The notes: a model not told the origin generated them from the letters alone. A DNA stretch of 64,000 bases from Streptomyces panaciradicis (GCF_023516615.1 NZ_JAMGBF010000063.1:1-64000), one strand, 5' to 3'. Shown: positions 41,633 to 50,891, numbered from the stretch's first letter. Numbers and translations: made by a program.

Positions 41633-43126
41633 TCAGACCGTGGGAACCGGGACGTACGGCTGCAGGTCCGCGGCCAGTTCCTCGTGCACCCGCGCCTTGA
41701 GCAGGGTGCCCTCCGGGGTGTGCTCCGCGGAGATCACCTCGCCCTCGTCATGGGCCCGGGCGACCAGCTTGCCATGGGTGTAGGGCACCAGGGCCTCGAT
41801 CTCCACGGACGGCCGGGGCAGCTCGTTGTCGATGAGTGCGAGCAGCTCCTGGATGCCCTGGCCGGTGCGGGCCGAGACGGCGATCGAACGCTTCTCGATC
41901 CGCATGAGCCGCTGAAGGGTCAGCGGGTCGGCCGCGTCCGCCTTGTTGATCACGACGATCTCGGGTACGTCGATGGCGCCGACGTCCCTGATCACCTCGC
42001 GCACGGCGGCCAGCTGCTCCTCCGGGTTCGGGTGCGAGCCGTCCACCACGTGCAGGATCAGGTCGGACTCGCCGACCTCCTCCATGGTGGAGCGGAACGC
42101 CTCGACCAGGTGGTGCGGCAGGTGCCGGACGAACCCGACGGTGTCGGCCAGCGTGTACAGGCGGCCGCTCGGGGTCTCGGCCCGGCGGACGGTCGGGTCC
42201 AGGGTCGCGAACAGGGCGTTCTCGACCAGGACACCGGCGCCGGTCAGACGGTTGAGCAGCGAGGACTTGCCCGCGTTGGTGTAGCCGGCGATGGCGACCG
42301 AGGGCACCTTGTTGCGCTTGCGCTCCTGGCGCTTGATCTCGCGGCCGGTCTTCATGTCCGCGATCTCCCGGCGCATCTTCGCCATCTTCTCGCGGATCCG
42401 ACGCCGGTCGGTCTCGATCTTGGTCTCACCGGGACCACGGGTGGCGAGGCCGCCGCCCTTGCCGCCGCCCATCTGACGGGACAGCGACTGACCCCAGCCG
42501 CGCAGCCTGGGCAGCATGTACTGCATCTGCGCGAGCGCGACCTGCGCCTTGCCCTCGCGGGACTTGGCGTGCTGGGCGAAGATGTCGAGGATCAGGGCCG
42601 TACGGTCGATGACCTTGACCTTGACGACGTCTTCCAGGTGGATGAGCTGGCCCGGGCTGAGCTCACCGTCGCAGATGACGGTGTCGGCGCCGGTCTCCAG
42701 GACGATGTCCCTGAGCTCGACGGCCTTGCCGGAACCGATGTAGGTCGCCGCGTCGGGCTCGCTGCGGCGCTGGATCACGCCGTCGAGCACGAGCGCGCCG
42801 GCGGTCTCCGCGAGGGCGGCGAGCTCCGCGAGGGAGTTGTCCGCATCCTGTGCGGTCCCCGAGGTCCAGACGCCGACGAGCACGACCCGCTCCAGGCGGA
42901 GCTGGCGGTACTCGACCTCGGTGACGTCCTCGAGCTCGGTGGAGAGGCCGGCCACGCGGCGCAGGGCCGCGCGCTCGGAGCGGTCGAACTGCTCGCCGTC
43001 CCGGTCTCCGTCGATCTCGTGGCTCCAGGCGACGTCCTCTTCCATCAGGGCATCGGCCCGAAGACCTTCGGCGTACGAGTGCGCGAATCGCTGCGTGTCC
43101 TGGGAAGGGGATGAAGAGGAGGTCAT
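41633..43126 (-). CDS. hflX: GTPase HflX (ribosome-splitting factor)
   Basis: 497 residues from ATG 43126, AAGGA upstream. An HflX N-terminal domain (RVVLVGVWTSGTAQDADNSLAELAALAETAGALVLDG, GSGKAVELRD, DRTALILDIFAQHAKSREGKAQVALAQ), a glycine-rich GGGKGGGLATRGPGETKIE stretch, then the G domain with P-loop AGYTNAGKSSLLNRL, DTVGFVRHLPHHLVEAF and VINKADAAD. HflX binds 50S subunits and rescues stalled ribosomes under stress. Streptomyces HflX has an added N-terminal segment, as here. Confidence 0.96.
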   Translation of the reverse strand: MTSSSSPSQDTQRFAHSYAEGLRADALMEEDVAWSHEIDGDRDGEQFDRSERAALRRVAGLSTELEDVTEVEYRQLRLERVVLVGVWTSGTAQDADNSLAELAALAETAGALVLDGVIQRRSEPDAATYIGSGKAVELRDIVLETGADTVICDGELSPGQLIHLEDVVKVKVIDRTALILDIFAQHAKSREGKAQVALAQMQYMLPRLRGWGQSLSRQMGGGKGGGLATRGPGETKIETDRRRIREKMAKMRREIADMKTGREIKRQERKRNKVPSVAIAGYTNAGKSSLLNRLTGAGVLVENALFATLDPTVRRAETPSGRLYTLADTVGFVRHLPHHLVEAFRSTMEEVGESDLILHVVDGSHPNPEEQLAAVREVIRDVGAIDVPEIVVINKADAADPLTLQRLMRIEKRSIAVSARTGQGIQELLALIDNELPRPSVEIEALVPYTHGKLVARAHDEGEVISAEHTPEGTLLKARVHEELAADLQPYVPVPTV

Positions 43127-43292
43127 TGGATCCTTACGTCGATGGGGATGCCGATACCGGCGGTCACAGTGGACAACGCTCGAGTACCCCGGGAGATTCC
43201 CGCGACCCGTGCGCCGCCGTCCCGGCCGTCCCGAAGATGGTCGCACGGTACGCCACGTCTCGTCACCGCCTTATTTCCGGGGCGCCGCCTTC

Positions 43293-44768
43293 TTAAGTCC
43301 GGGGCGCGGCCTTGGCGGGCGGGGTGGACTTCCAGTCCGGGTGACCCGGCATCGGCGGGGTCTTCGCGTCGTACAGCCAGGCCTGGAAGAAGCCGCTCAG
43401 GTCGCGGCCGGAGATCCGGGAAGCGAGGTGCTCGAAGTCGGCGGTGCCGGCCGTGCCGTCGCGGTGCAGGCGCACCCAGTCGCGCTCCAGGCGCTCGAAG
43501 GCGGGCCGGCCGATCTCCTGGCGCAGGGCGTACAGGACGAGCGCGGCGCCGTCGTAGACGTTGGGGCGGAAGATGCTGATCTTCTGGCCGGGCGCGGGGG
43601 CCTTGGGGGCGCCCGGGGGCCCTCCGGCGGCGCGCCAGCGGTCGGAGGCGCCGTACGCGGCCTTCATGCGCGTGTCCATGGGCCGGTGCGCGGTCTCCTC
43701 GGCGTACAGCTCCTCGTACCAGGTCGCGTGTCCCTCGTTCAGCCACAGGTCGGACCAGGTGCGCGGACTGACGCTGTCGCCGAACCACTGGTGGGACAGC
43801 TCGTGCACCATGATCGACTCGATGTACCACTTGGGGTAGGCCGGCTCGGTGAAGAGCTCCTTCTCGAAGAGGGAGAGCGTCTGCGTCTCCAGTTCGAAGC
43901 CGGTGGAGGCCTCGGCCATGAGCAGCCCGTAGGTCTCGAAGGGGTACGGGCCGACCTTGTTCTCCATCCAGGCGATCTGGTCGGGGGTCTTCGCGAGCCA
44001 GGGTTCGAGCGCCTTGACGTCCTTGGTGGGCACGACGTCGCGCACCGGCAGACCGTGCGGGCCCCTGCGGTGCAGCACGGTGGAGCGGCCGATGGAGACC
44101 TGGGCGAGCTCGGTGGCCATGGGGTGCTGCGTGCGGTACGTCCAGGTGGTCTTCCCGCCGACGTGGTCGACGCCGGTCGGCATTCCGTTGGCGACGGCGG
44201 TGTAGCCGTCGGGAGCGGTGATCCGGATGGTGAACATCGCCTTGTCGGAGGGGTGGTCGTTGCACGGGAAGACCAGGTGGGCGGCGTCGGCCTGGTTGGC
44301 CATGGCCAGGCCGTCGGCGGTGCGCACCCAGCCGCCGTCCTCGCCGCCGGGTGCCGTGGGGTCGCTGGTGTGCCGCACGGTGATGCGCGTCCAGTTGCCC
44401 TGCTGCAGCGGGTCCTCTGGGGTGACGACGAGGTCCTCGCCGGCGGTGGCGAAGCCGGCGGGCTCACCGTCGACCTCGACCGACTCGACCTTGCCGTGCG
44501 CGAAGTCGAGGTTGATCCGGTCCAGGTCCTCGGTCGTCCAGGCGTCGATCGTCGTGACGGCCTGCAGCGGCTTGTCGTGGGAGCCGGGATAGGTGAAGGA
44601 CAGGTCGTACGACGCCACGTCGTAGCCGGGGTTGCCGAGGTACGGGAAGAGGCGGTCGCCGACGCCCAGGGGGGCCGGCGGGGCGCTCGCGGCGAGGAGG
44701 CAGACCGACACGGCCGAGGCGAGGAGCGCGGTCGCCTTCAGGCGGCGCCTGCGGGGGGTGAGGAGCAT
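43293..44768 (-). CDS. Exported M1-family metallopeptidase
   Basis: 491 residues. An N-terminal signal sequence (LLTPRRRRLKATALLASAVSVCLLAASAPPAPLG) is followed by an M1 aminopeptidase fold. The zinc site is HELSH at 322-326 with Glu345 in LWLNEGHATWYEELY, spaced as HExxH-18-E. The exopeptidase motif GAMEN is not kept (TPDQIAWMENKVGPYPFETYGLL is at that place). It is shorter than full-length PepN because it ends soon after the catalytic domain. It is likely extracellular or surface-bound. Confidence 0.92.
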   Translation of the reverse strand: MLLTPRRRRLKATALLASAVSVCLLAASAPPAPLGVGDRLFPYLGNPGYDVASYDLSFTYPGSHDKPLQAVTTIDAWTTEDLDRINLDFAHGKVESVEVDGEPAGFATAGEDLVVTPEDPLQQGNWTRITVRHTSDPTAPGGEDGGWVRTADGLAMANQADAAHLVFPCNDHPSDKAMFTIRITAPDGYTAVANGMPTGVDHVGGKTTWTYRTQHPMATELAQVSIGRSTVLHRRGPHGLPVRDVVPTKDVKALEPWLAKTPDQIAWMENKVGPYPFETYGLLMAEASTGFELETQTLSLFEKELFTEPAYPKWYIESIMVHELSHQWFGDSVSPRTWSDLWLNEGHATWYEELYAEETAHRPMDTRMKAAYGASDRWRAAGGPPGAPKAPAPGQKISIFRPNVYDGAALVLYALRQEIGRPAFERLERDWVRLHRDGTAGTADFEHLASRISGRDLSGFFQAWLYDAKTPPMPGHPDWKSTPPAKAAPRT

Positions 44769-44855
44769 GCATCACCGCTATCAGCGCACGCGCGCGTGGC
44801 GGCGACGGCGCGCGACCGGCCCACCCGAAGGGGTGGTCCGGGCGTACGGCGGGTT

Positions 44856-46961
44856 TCAGGCGCCGGGGGTCTGCGGCTGCGCCCGGCTCACGTCGTACAC
44901 GCCGGGTACGTTGCGCATGGCCCGCATGAGGCCCGGCAGGAGTGCCGCGTCCGGGAGGGTCACGGTGTACGAGTGCTTCACGCGCTGCCGGTCCGGCGGC
45001 TCGATGGTCGCCGACACGATCTCGGCGCCCTCCGCGGCCATGGCCTCGGTGAGGTCGGCGAGGAGATGGGGGCGGCCGAACGATTCGGCGAGCAGCGTGA
45101 CCCGGCATTCGCTGGTGTCCCCCCAGCGCACGCCGACTTCCGCGCGCCCCCCGCTCTTCATGCGCGCCACCGCGGCGCACTCCACGCGGTGGACGGTGAC
45201 CACGCCGCCGCGCACGGCGAAGCCGGTCACCTCGTCGGGCGGTACGGGGGTGCAGCAGCCGGCCAGGCGCGCGGTGGCCCCGGGCTGGTCGACGACGACG
45301 TCGGGGGTGGGCGGGGCGACGGCTCCTTCGGGAGCGGGCCGGGGGGCCGTCGAGCGGCGGTCTCTCTCCTGGGGTGCGTCCGCCTCGGGGTGGGTCGCCA
45401 GCCAGCGCTGGATGGCGATCCGGGCGGCGGGCGTGTGGGCGTGCTCCAGCCATTCCCTGGAGGGCTCGGAGGCCGGGTCCTGGCCCATGAGGAGCTGGAC
45501 GGTGTCGCCGTCCTTCAGGACCGTGCTGAGGGTCGCCAGGCGGCCGTTGACGCGGGCGCCGATACAGGCGTGGGCGTCCTCGCCGTACTGCGCGTAGGCG
45601 GCGTCGACGCAGGTGGCGCCCTCGGGCAGGCCCAGGGTGCCGCCGTCGGGGCGGAAGACGGTGATCTCGCGGTCCTGGGCGAGGTCCTCGCGGAGCGTGG
45701 ACCAGAAGGTGTCGGGGTCGGGCGCGGCCTCCTGCCAGTCCAGGAGGCGGGAGAGCCAGCCGGGCTTGGTGGGGTCGACGCGCTCGCCGTCGGCCGGGTC
45801 GTCGGCGGCGGGCGCGTACGGATTGCCGAGCGCGATGACGCCGGCCTCGGCGACCTTGTGCATCTGGTGGGTGCGGATGAGGACTTCGGCGACCTGCCCG
45901 TCCGCGCGGGCGACCGCCGTGTGCAGCGACTGGTACAGGTTGAACTTCGGTACGGCGATGAAGTCCTTGAACTCCGAGACGACGGGGGTCATGCAGGTGT
46001 GCAGCTCACCGAGGACGCCGTAACAGTCCGCGTCCTCGTTGACCAGCACCAGCAGCCGGCCGAAGTCGGCGCCGCGCAGCTCGCCGCGCTTGCGGGAGAC
46101 GCGGTGGACGGAGACGAAGTGCCGTGGCCGGATGAGGACTTCGGCCGGGATGTCGGCCTCGCGCAGATGACCGCGGACCTCGTCGGCGATCTCGGCGAGC
46201 GGGTCGTCGGCGCGGGAGGCGTTGTCGACGATCAACTCGCGTGTGTGCTCGTACTCCTCGGGATGGAGGATGGCGAAGACCAGGTCCTCCAGCTCGGTCT
46301 TGAGCGCCTGGACCCCGAGCCGTTCGGCGAGCGGGATCAGGACATCCCGGGTGACCTTGGCGATGCGGGCCTGTTTCTCGGGGCGCATGACGCCGAGGGT
46401 GCGCATGTTGTGCAGGCGGTCGGCGAGTTTGATCGACATCACGCGGACGTCGCTGCCGGTGGCGACCAGCATCTTGCGGAAGGTCTCGGGCTCGGCGGCG
46501 GCGCCATAGTCGACCTTCTCCAGCTTCGTGACGCCGTCGACGAGGTAGCGCACCTCCTCGCCGAACTGCTCGCCCACCTGATCCAGCGTCACATCGGTGT
46601 CCTCGACGGTGTCGTGCAGCAGGGACGCTGTCAACGTGGTCGTCTCCGCCCCGAGTTCGGCGAGGATCAACGTCACCGCGAGGGGGTGCGTGATGTACGG
46701 CTCGCCGCTCTTGCGCATCTGGCCGCGGTGCGAGGACTCGGCGAGGACGTAGGCGCGGCGCAGGGGGTCGAGGTCGGCGCTGGGATGGTGCGCGCGGTGC
46801 GCGTCGACGACGTGGCCGATGGCGTCGGGCAGGCGGTCGCGGGCGGCGGGGCCGAGCAGCGCGGCACGGCCGAGGCGGCGCAGATCGATCCGCGCGCGCC
46901 AGCGGGCCGCCGGGCCTGCTACCGAACCTGGCGTCGCAGGGTTCGTGGCCTCCGCACTCAT
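44856..46961 (-). CDS. rshA: RelA/SpoT homologue RshA (ppGpp metabolism)
   Basis: 701 residues from ATG 46961, which has GGAGGTG just upstream. Domains: HD hydrolase (SSHRGQMRKSGEPYITHPLAV, ASLLHDTVEDTD, KLADRLHNMRTLG), a synthetase region (RPRHFVSVHRV, SEFKDFIAVPKFNLYQSLHTAV, AEVLIRTHQMHKVAEAG), TGS (REITVFRPDGGTLGLPEGATCVDAAYAQYG), a zinc/alpha-helical part (ARLAGCCTPVPPDEVTGF) and ACT. The HD residues look intact. The synthetase keeps the key Asp and Glu but lacks the usual Arg in its conserved RI strand. S. coelicolor has this second Rsh beside RelA. Confidence 0.95.
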   Translation of the reverse strand: MSAEATNPATPGSVAGPAARWRARIDLRRLGRAALLGPAARDRLPDAIGHVVDAHRAHHPSADLDPLRRAYVLAESSHRGQMRKSGEPYITHPLAVTLILAELGAETTTLTASLLHDTVEDTDVTLDQVGEQFGEEVRYLVDGVTKLEKVDYGAAAEPETFRKMLVATGSDVRVMSIKLADRLHNMRTLGVMRPEKQARIAKVTRDVLIPLAERLGVQALKTELEDLVFAILHPEEYEHTRELIVDNASRADDPLAEIADEVRGHLREADIPAEVLIRPRHFVSVHRVSRKRGELRGADFGRLLVLVNEDADCYGVLGELHTCMTPVVSEFKDFIAVPKFNLYQSLHTAVARADGQVAEVLIRTHQMHKVAEAGVIALGNPYAPAADDPADGERVDPTKPGWLSRLLDWQEAAPDPDTFWSTLREDLAQDREITVFRPDGGTLGLPEGATCVDAAYAQYGEDAHACIGARVNGRLATLSTVLKDGDTVQLLMGQDPASEPSREWLEHAHTPAARIAIQRWLATHPEADAPQERDRRSTAPRPAPEGAVAPPTPDVVVDQPGATARLAGCCTPVPPDEVTGFAVRGGVVTVHRVECAAVARMKSGGRAEVGVRWGDTSECRVTLLAESFGRPHLLADLTEAMAAEGAEIVSATIEPPDRQRVKHSYTVTLPDAALLPGLMRAMRNVPGVYDVSRAQPQTPGA

Positions 46962-47257
46962 GGGCACCTCCGGCTGCGTGGACCGGCGGACGGGGTGCCC
47001 CAGGGCGGACACGGCTCAGGGGGCGGCAACGGTCCCCCGTCCGGGCCGGTGCTTGATGCTACCGAGCCCATCACGTGCGTCCGACCGCCTCTCGCCGAGC
47101 GTGAAACGGATCACCCATTCGAGCGACCGTTTCGAGGTTTACGGTTTCGCGCCAGGCGACGGGCGGGTGTCCGTGCAAGTGAACGCCGGACGGCCGCCCC
47201 GGTAGTTGACTCCTGCACCACTGGGCGCGTCGGCCTACGATCCCAAGCCTCACCCGT

Positions 47258-48133
47258 TCAGGAGGCGAACGTTTCCAGCCAGTCGGAATCGATCTCCCCT
47301 TCGGCGACGATCACCGCCGGACCCGTCATCTCGATCTCGCCGTCGGGCCGTTCGGTGATCACGAGCGTCCCGCCGGGCACGTCCACGGTGTACGTGGTCG
47401 GCGTCCCGGTGACCGTCGGGTCGACGCCGTCCCGGCGGGCGGCCGCCACGGCGACCGCGCACGCACCGGTGCCGCAGGAGCGGGTCTCGCCGGAACCGCG
47501 CTCGTGCACGCGCAGGGCGACGTGGCCGGGGCCGCGGTCGACCACGAACTCGACGTTCACCCCGTCCGGGTAGGCGGAGGCGGGGCTGAACGGCGGCGGG
47601 GAGAACAGGGGGCCCGCGTGCGCGAGGTCCTCGACGAACGCGACCGCGTGCGGGTTGCCCATGTTCACGTTCCGGGCGGGCCAACTGCGCTCGCCCACGC
47701 TGACTGTGACGTCCCCTTCGGGGAGCCGCGCCCTGCCCATTCCGACCGTGACGGCGCCGTCCTTGGCGATGTGCACGCGCTTCACGCCGCCGCGCGTGGC
47801 CACCGTGAGGTCGCCCTCGGCGACGTGGCCGGCGCGCTGCAGGTAGCGCGCGAACACGCGCACGCCGTTGCCGCACATCTCCGCGATCGAGCCGTCGCCG
47901 TTGCGGTAGTCCATGAACCACTCCGCCTCGGCCGCCATGTCCCGCGCCTCGGGGTGCGCGGCGGAGCGCACCACGTGCAGCAGGCCGTCACCGCCGATGC
48001 CCGCGCGACGGTCGCACAGGGCGGCGACGGCGGCCGGGGGCAGGTCGAGTGCGTTCTCGGGGTCCGGGACGATCACGAAGTCGTTCTCCGTGCCGTGCCC
48101 CTTGAGGAAGGCGATGGGCGTACGCGTGCTCAT
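47258..48133 (-). CDS. dapF: Diaminopimelate epimerase
   Basis: 291 residues from ATG 48133. Converts LL- to meso-diaminopimelate for lysine and cell-wall synthesis. The two catalytic Cys are Cys87 (GSIAEMCGNGVRVFARYL) and Cys220 (GSGETRSCGTGACAVAVA); substrate-binding KGHGTENDFVIV and NVNMGNPHAVAF are present. Streptomyces peptidoglycan uses LL-diaminopimelate, so meso-DAP here mainly feeds lysine. The start codon is directly followed upstream by an array of 33-bp repeats that must include its promoter region. Confidence 0.97.
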   Translation of the reverse strand: MSTRTPIAFLKGHGTENDFVIVPDPENALDLPPAAVAALCDRRAGIGGDGLLHVVRSAAHPEARDMAAEAEWFMDYRNGDGSIAEMCGNGVRVFARYLQRAGHVAEGDLTVATRGGVKRVHIAKDGAVTVGMGRARLPEGDVTVSVGERSWPARNVNMGNPHAVAFVEDLAHAGPLFSPPPFSPASAYPDGVNVEFVVDRGPGHVALRVHERGSGETRSCGTGACAVAVAAARRDGVDPTVTGTPTTYTVDVPGGTLVITERPDGEIEMTGPAVIVAEGEIDSDWLETFAS

Positions 48134-48165
48134 GTCCCGATCGTACGGGAGGGCCGCGTTCGCGC

Positions 48166-48430
48166 CGCGGGCCGGAGGGGCCGGTCGCTCGGGACCCCGC
48201 GGGCCGGTGGGGGCTGGTCGGGCGGATGTCCGCGGGCCGGTGGGGGGCTGGTCGGGCGGATGTCCGCGGGCCGGTGGGGGCTGGTCGCGCGAGGCCCCGC
48301 GGGCCCATGAGGGTGTTCGGGCAGAGTCCCGCGGGCCGGTGGGGGCTGGTAGCGCGGATGTCCGCCGGGCGGTGAGGGCCGATCGCGCGGATGTCCGCGG
48401 GCCCGTGGGGGCTGGTCGCGCAGTTCCCCG
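48166..48430. repeat. Eight imperfect ~33-bp tandem repeats upstream of dapF
   Basis: Units begin at about 48166, 48199, 48232, 48266, 48299, 48331, 48364 and 48397 with the core GCGGGCCGGTGGGGGCTGGT, then a GCGCGGATGTCC-type half; spacing is 32-34 bp. Each unit can fold because the two halves are partly complementary. The end (GGGGCTGGTCGCGCAGTTCC, then CCGCGCCCCTTACGGG) is the common Streptomyces intergenic element. Confidence 0.9.
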
Positions 48431-48447
48431 CGCCCCTTACGGGCGCG

Positions 48448-48957
48448 TCAGCGCAGCCTCGCCACGCGCCAGACCGCCAGGACGACCACCGCGGCGACCA
48501 GGACCACGTAGGCCAGGACGACCCGCCAGTCCGGTCTGCGGCCGGAGCCGCGCTGCGGGAGGCCGGGCCACGTGTAACCGACGCGGCGCGCGGCCATCAT
48601 GCCCCAGCCCGCCGCGCAGGAGCAGATCAGGAGCCCCAGCATGGCGATCACGGCCCCGCTGTCGCCGAAGTCGAAGGCGAGCGGGAACGCGAACATCAGG
48701 GAGCCGACCGCGGCCAGGGCCACGATGGGCGCGAGCTGCCAGATGCGCAGCCGCCGCTGCGGACGCAGCTCGACCTCGACCTCCGGGCCGCCCGCGAACA
48801 TCTCCTCGGGCTCGGGACCGTCGGCGGTCACACCGCCCTGGGTGTCGTCGGGCCCGTCGGGGCTCAGACGGTCCGCGTCCTGCTCCGGTGCACCGCCGAC
48901 AGCGGTGCGGGGCTCGGTGCCTTGTGCGGTGTCGCGAGGGCCGGCCTCCATCGCCAC
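48448..48957 (-). CDS. Membrane protein of unknown function, three predicted helices
   Basis: 169 residues from GTG 48957 with GGGAGG five bases upstream. A hydrophilic acidic N-terminus (~75 residues) is followed by three hydrophobic segments (IWQLAPIVALAAVGSLMFAF, VIAMLGLLICSCAAGWGMMA, VVLAYVVLVAAVVVLAVW). It lies between miaA and dapF, all on the minus strand, and could be read with miaA. I do not recognise a family. Confidence 0.8.
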   Translation of the reverse strand: MAMEAGPRDTAQGTEPRTAVGGAPEQDADRLSPDGPDDTQGGVTADGPEPEEMFAGGPEVEVELRPQRRLRIWQLAPIVALAAVGSLMFAFPLAFDFGDSGAVIAMLGLLICSCAAGWGMMAARRVGYTWPGLPQRGSGRRPDWRVVLAYVVLVAAVVVLAVWRVARLR

Positions 48958-49059
48958 GCGCCCTCCCAACTAGGACTCCACTTGGTCGATCGAAGCTCGA
49001 TGATGGCACGGCGCCGGAGGCCCGGACGGCAGCCGGAGCGTCCCGATGCCATGACGTGA

Positions 49060-49998
49060 TCAGGCTGTGACCGGTCGTTCGACCAACGCCAGTGCAAGGT
49101 CCGGAAGTTCTGTGAGATCCGCCGCACCCCCACTCAACCAGTGCACCCGCGGATCGCGCCTGAACCACGAATCCTGGCGGCGCGCGAAGCGTTTGGTGGC
49201 ACGTACGGTCTCGGCCCGCGCCTCCTCCAGCGTGCACTCCCCCGCGAGCGCCGCGAGGACCTGCTGGTAGCCCAGCGCGCGGGAGGCCGTGCGCCCCTCG
49301 CGCAGGCCCCGCGCCTCCAGCGCGCGCACCTCGTCCACGAGCCCCTCGTCCCACATGCGGTCCACCCGGCGGGCGATGCGCTCGTCGAGTTCGGGGCGGG
49401 CGACGTCCACGCCGATCTGGACGGTGTCGTAGACCGAGTCGTGACCGGGCAGATTGGCGGTGAAGGGCTTGCCGGTGATCTCGATGACCTCCAGCGCCCG
49501 GACGATACGGCGGCCGTTGCTCGGCAGGATCGCCTGCGCGGCCCCGGGGTCGGCGGCGGCCAGGCGGGCGTGCAGCGCGCCGGAGCCGCGCAGCGTCAAC
49601 TCGCCCTCCAGCCGGGCCCTGACCTCGGGGTCGGTGCCGGGGAACTCCAGGTTGTCGACGGCGCCGCGGACGTAGAGGCCGGAGCCGCCGACGAGGACCG
49701 GCCAGCGGCCCGCGGCGAGCAGGGCGTCGATGCGCTCACGGGCGAGCCGCTGGTACTCGGCGACGGACGCCGTGACCGTCACGTCCCAGATGTCCAGGAG
49801 GTGGTGCGGGATGCCGCCGCGCTCCTCGGGCGTCAGCTTGGCGGTGCCGATGTCCATCCCTCGGTACAACTGCATGGAGTCGGCGTTGACGACCTCGCCT
49901 CCCAGGCGCTGGGCTAGGAAGACGCCCAGATCGGACTTTCCGGCCGCGGTCGGTCCGACGACGGCGATGACCCGGGGGGCGTGGGGTGCGGTGCTCAC
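49060..49998 (-). CDS. miaA: tRNA dimethylallyltransferase
   Basis: 312 residues from GTG 49998 (MSTAPHAPRVIAVVGPTAAGKS); the much longer frame upstream is non-coding. It adds dimethylallyl from DMAPP to A37 of tRNAs reading U-starting codons. P-loop GPTAAGKS (15-22), NADSMQLYRGMDIGTAK, HHLLDIW, VGGSGLYVRG, and RATKRFARRQDSWFRRD are all present. The product is the substrate of MiaB, encoded 1.7 kb upstream on the same strand. In Streptomyces, A37 modification affects UUA (bldA) tRNA reading. Confidence 0.97.
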   Translation of the reverse strand: MSTAPHAPRVIAVVGPTAAGKSDLGVFLAQRLGGEVVNADSMQLYRGMDIGTAKLTPEERGGIPHHLLDIWDVTVTASVAEYQRLARERIDALLAAGRWPVLVGGSGLYVRGAVDNLEFPGTDPEVRARLEGELTLRGSGALHARLAAADPGAAQAILPSNGRRIVRALEVIEITGKPFTANLPGHDSVYDTVQIGVDVARPELDERIARRVDRMWDEGLVDEVRALEARGLREGRTASRALGYQQVLAALAGECTLEEARAETVRATKRFARRQDSWFRRDPRVHWLSGGAADLTELPDLALALVERPVTA

Positions 49999-50181
49999 CG
50001 GACCAGTCTCGCAAACCCTGAAGGGTCTCCTCGAACGAGTTGCGTGACGGTACGGGGCCGGGGTCGTTGCCCGTTGCATGGTTCTCGCCGCCGGTTTCCG
50101 GGAGGCGGCGCTCCCGGTGGCGCAATCGGACGCACCGGGCACCGCGGGATTTCCCCCGCACGAGTAGCGTATGGAGTGGAT

Positions 50182-50460
50182 ATGGGCGTTTTCGCACGAC
50201 TTCTTCGGAGGTCGAAGGTCACGGAGGAGGCGTCGCCCGTCGAGGTGCCGGCCGATGCACGGGCGGCCGGGCCCGAGGCGGAGGAGGCGGCAGAGGCGAA
50301 GGGGCCGGCCGGCACCGAGGAGCGGACCGCCACGGAGCCCACGGAGCCCACGGTGGCCGAGGACGGCGAGGCCGGCGAGGGCGCGGGCGTCGAGATTCCT
50401 CAGCAGCAGTCCGCCGAGACGACGGCCGACAGCGAGGCCGGCGAGGGCGCCCGCACGTGA
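50182..50460 (+). CDS. Small acidic protein, unrecognised
   Basis: 92 residues from ATG 50182 with GGAG upstream. A basic start (MGVFARLLRRSKVTEE) is followed by an Ala/Glu/Thr-rich acidic region (PTEPTVAEDGEAGEGAGVEI) that is probably disordered. It sits 62 bases before the MT0933-like gene on the same strand, so they may be one operon, opposite to miaA and miaB. No family recognised. Low sequence complexity makes the call less certain. Confidence 0.6.
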   Translation: MGVFARLLRRSKVTEEASPVEVPADARAAGPEAEEAAEAKGPAGTEERTATEPTEPTVAEDGEAGEGAGVEIPQQQSAETTADSEAGEGART

Positions 50461-50522
50461 CCGGGCCGCGCGCGAGTGTGCCGAGGGGCGCACCGGGCCC
50501 GGCCTGACGAGAAGGGCGGACC

Positions 50523-50792
50523 ATGGGTCTCCTGCACCAGCTGAAGGTCAGACTGTCCCCGGCGAAGGACAAGGTCTCGGGGCTCGCGCAGCAGCACGGG
50601 GGCACGATCGCGCACGGTCTCGACAAGGCCGCCGAGGCGGTCGACGAGAAGACCAAGGGCCGGTACAGCGACCGGATCCGGACCGGGACCGGCAAGGCCA
50701 AGGACGCGGTGGACCGACTCGCGCGCCAGGGCGACGCGGGCGCGGGCGGCGGCACCACGCCGCCGGAGTCCCCCACCGAGCCGCACTCCTGA
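50523..50792 (+). CDS. MT0933-like antitoxin family protein
   Basis: 89 residues from ATG 50523 with GAAGGGCGG upstream. The pattern GLDKAAEAVDEKTKGRYSDRIRTGTGKAKDAVDRL matches the short Actinobacteria MT0933 (Rv0909-type) antitoxin family. In Mycobacterium tuberculosis the partner is a neighbouring toxin; no recognised toxin gene is adjacent here, only the acidic 92-residue protein. The family name may not reflect function in Streptomyces, where such proteins are often solitary. Confidence 0.75.
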   Translation: MGLLHQLKVRLSPAKDKVSGLAQQHGGTIAHGLDKAAEAVDEKTKGRYSDRIRTGTGKAKDAVDRLARQGDAGAGGGTTPPESPTEPHS

Positions 50793-50809
50793 ACGGCACG
50801 GCACACCGA

Positions 50810-50846
50810 CGGACGGCCGCGGGCCCGAGGGGTCCCCGGCCGTCCG
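50810..50846. terminator. Bidirectional terminator between antitoxin-like and extradiol-like genes
   Basis: CGGACGGCCG pairs with CGGCCGTCCG, with an inner GGG/CCC pair; it lies between convergent genes. Confidence 0.8.
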
Positions 50847-50891
50847 CCGTTTCCCGTCCGCCGCGCCGCCCTCACGACCGGGCGGCCGCCC

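Noticed and set aside
42837..47573. Open frame of about 1578 codons on the plus strand
   Set aside because: It lies antisense to hflX, the M1 peptidase and rshA, which have full motif support. Long antisense frames are expected from third-position GC bias; its translation has no domain and no ribosome site.
48166..48430. 33-bp repeats that could suggest a CRISPR array
   Set aside because: Repeats are contiguous and imperfect without spacers; they match a known Streptomyces intergenic element instead.
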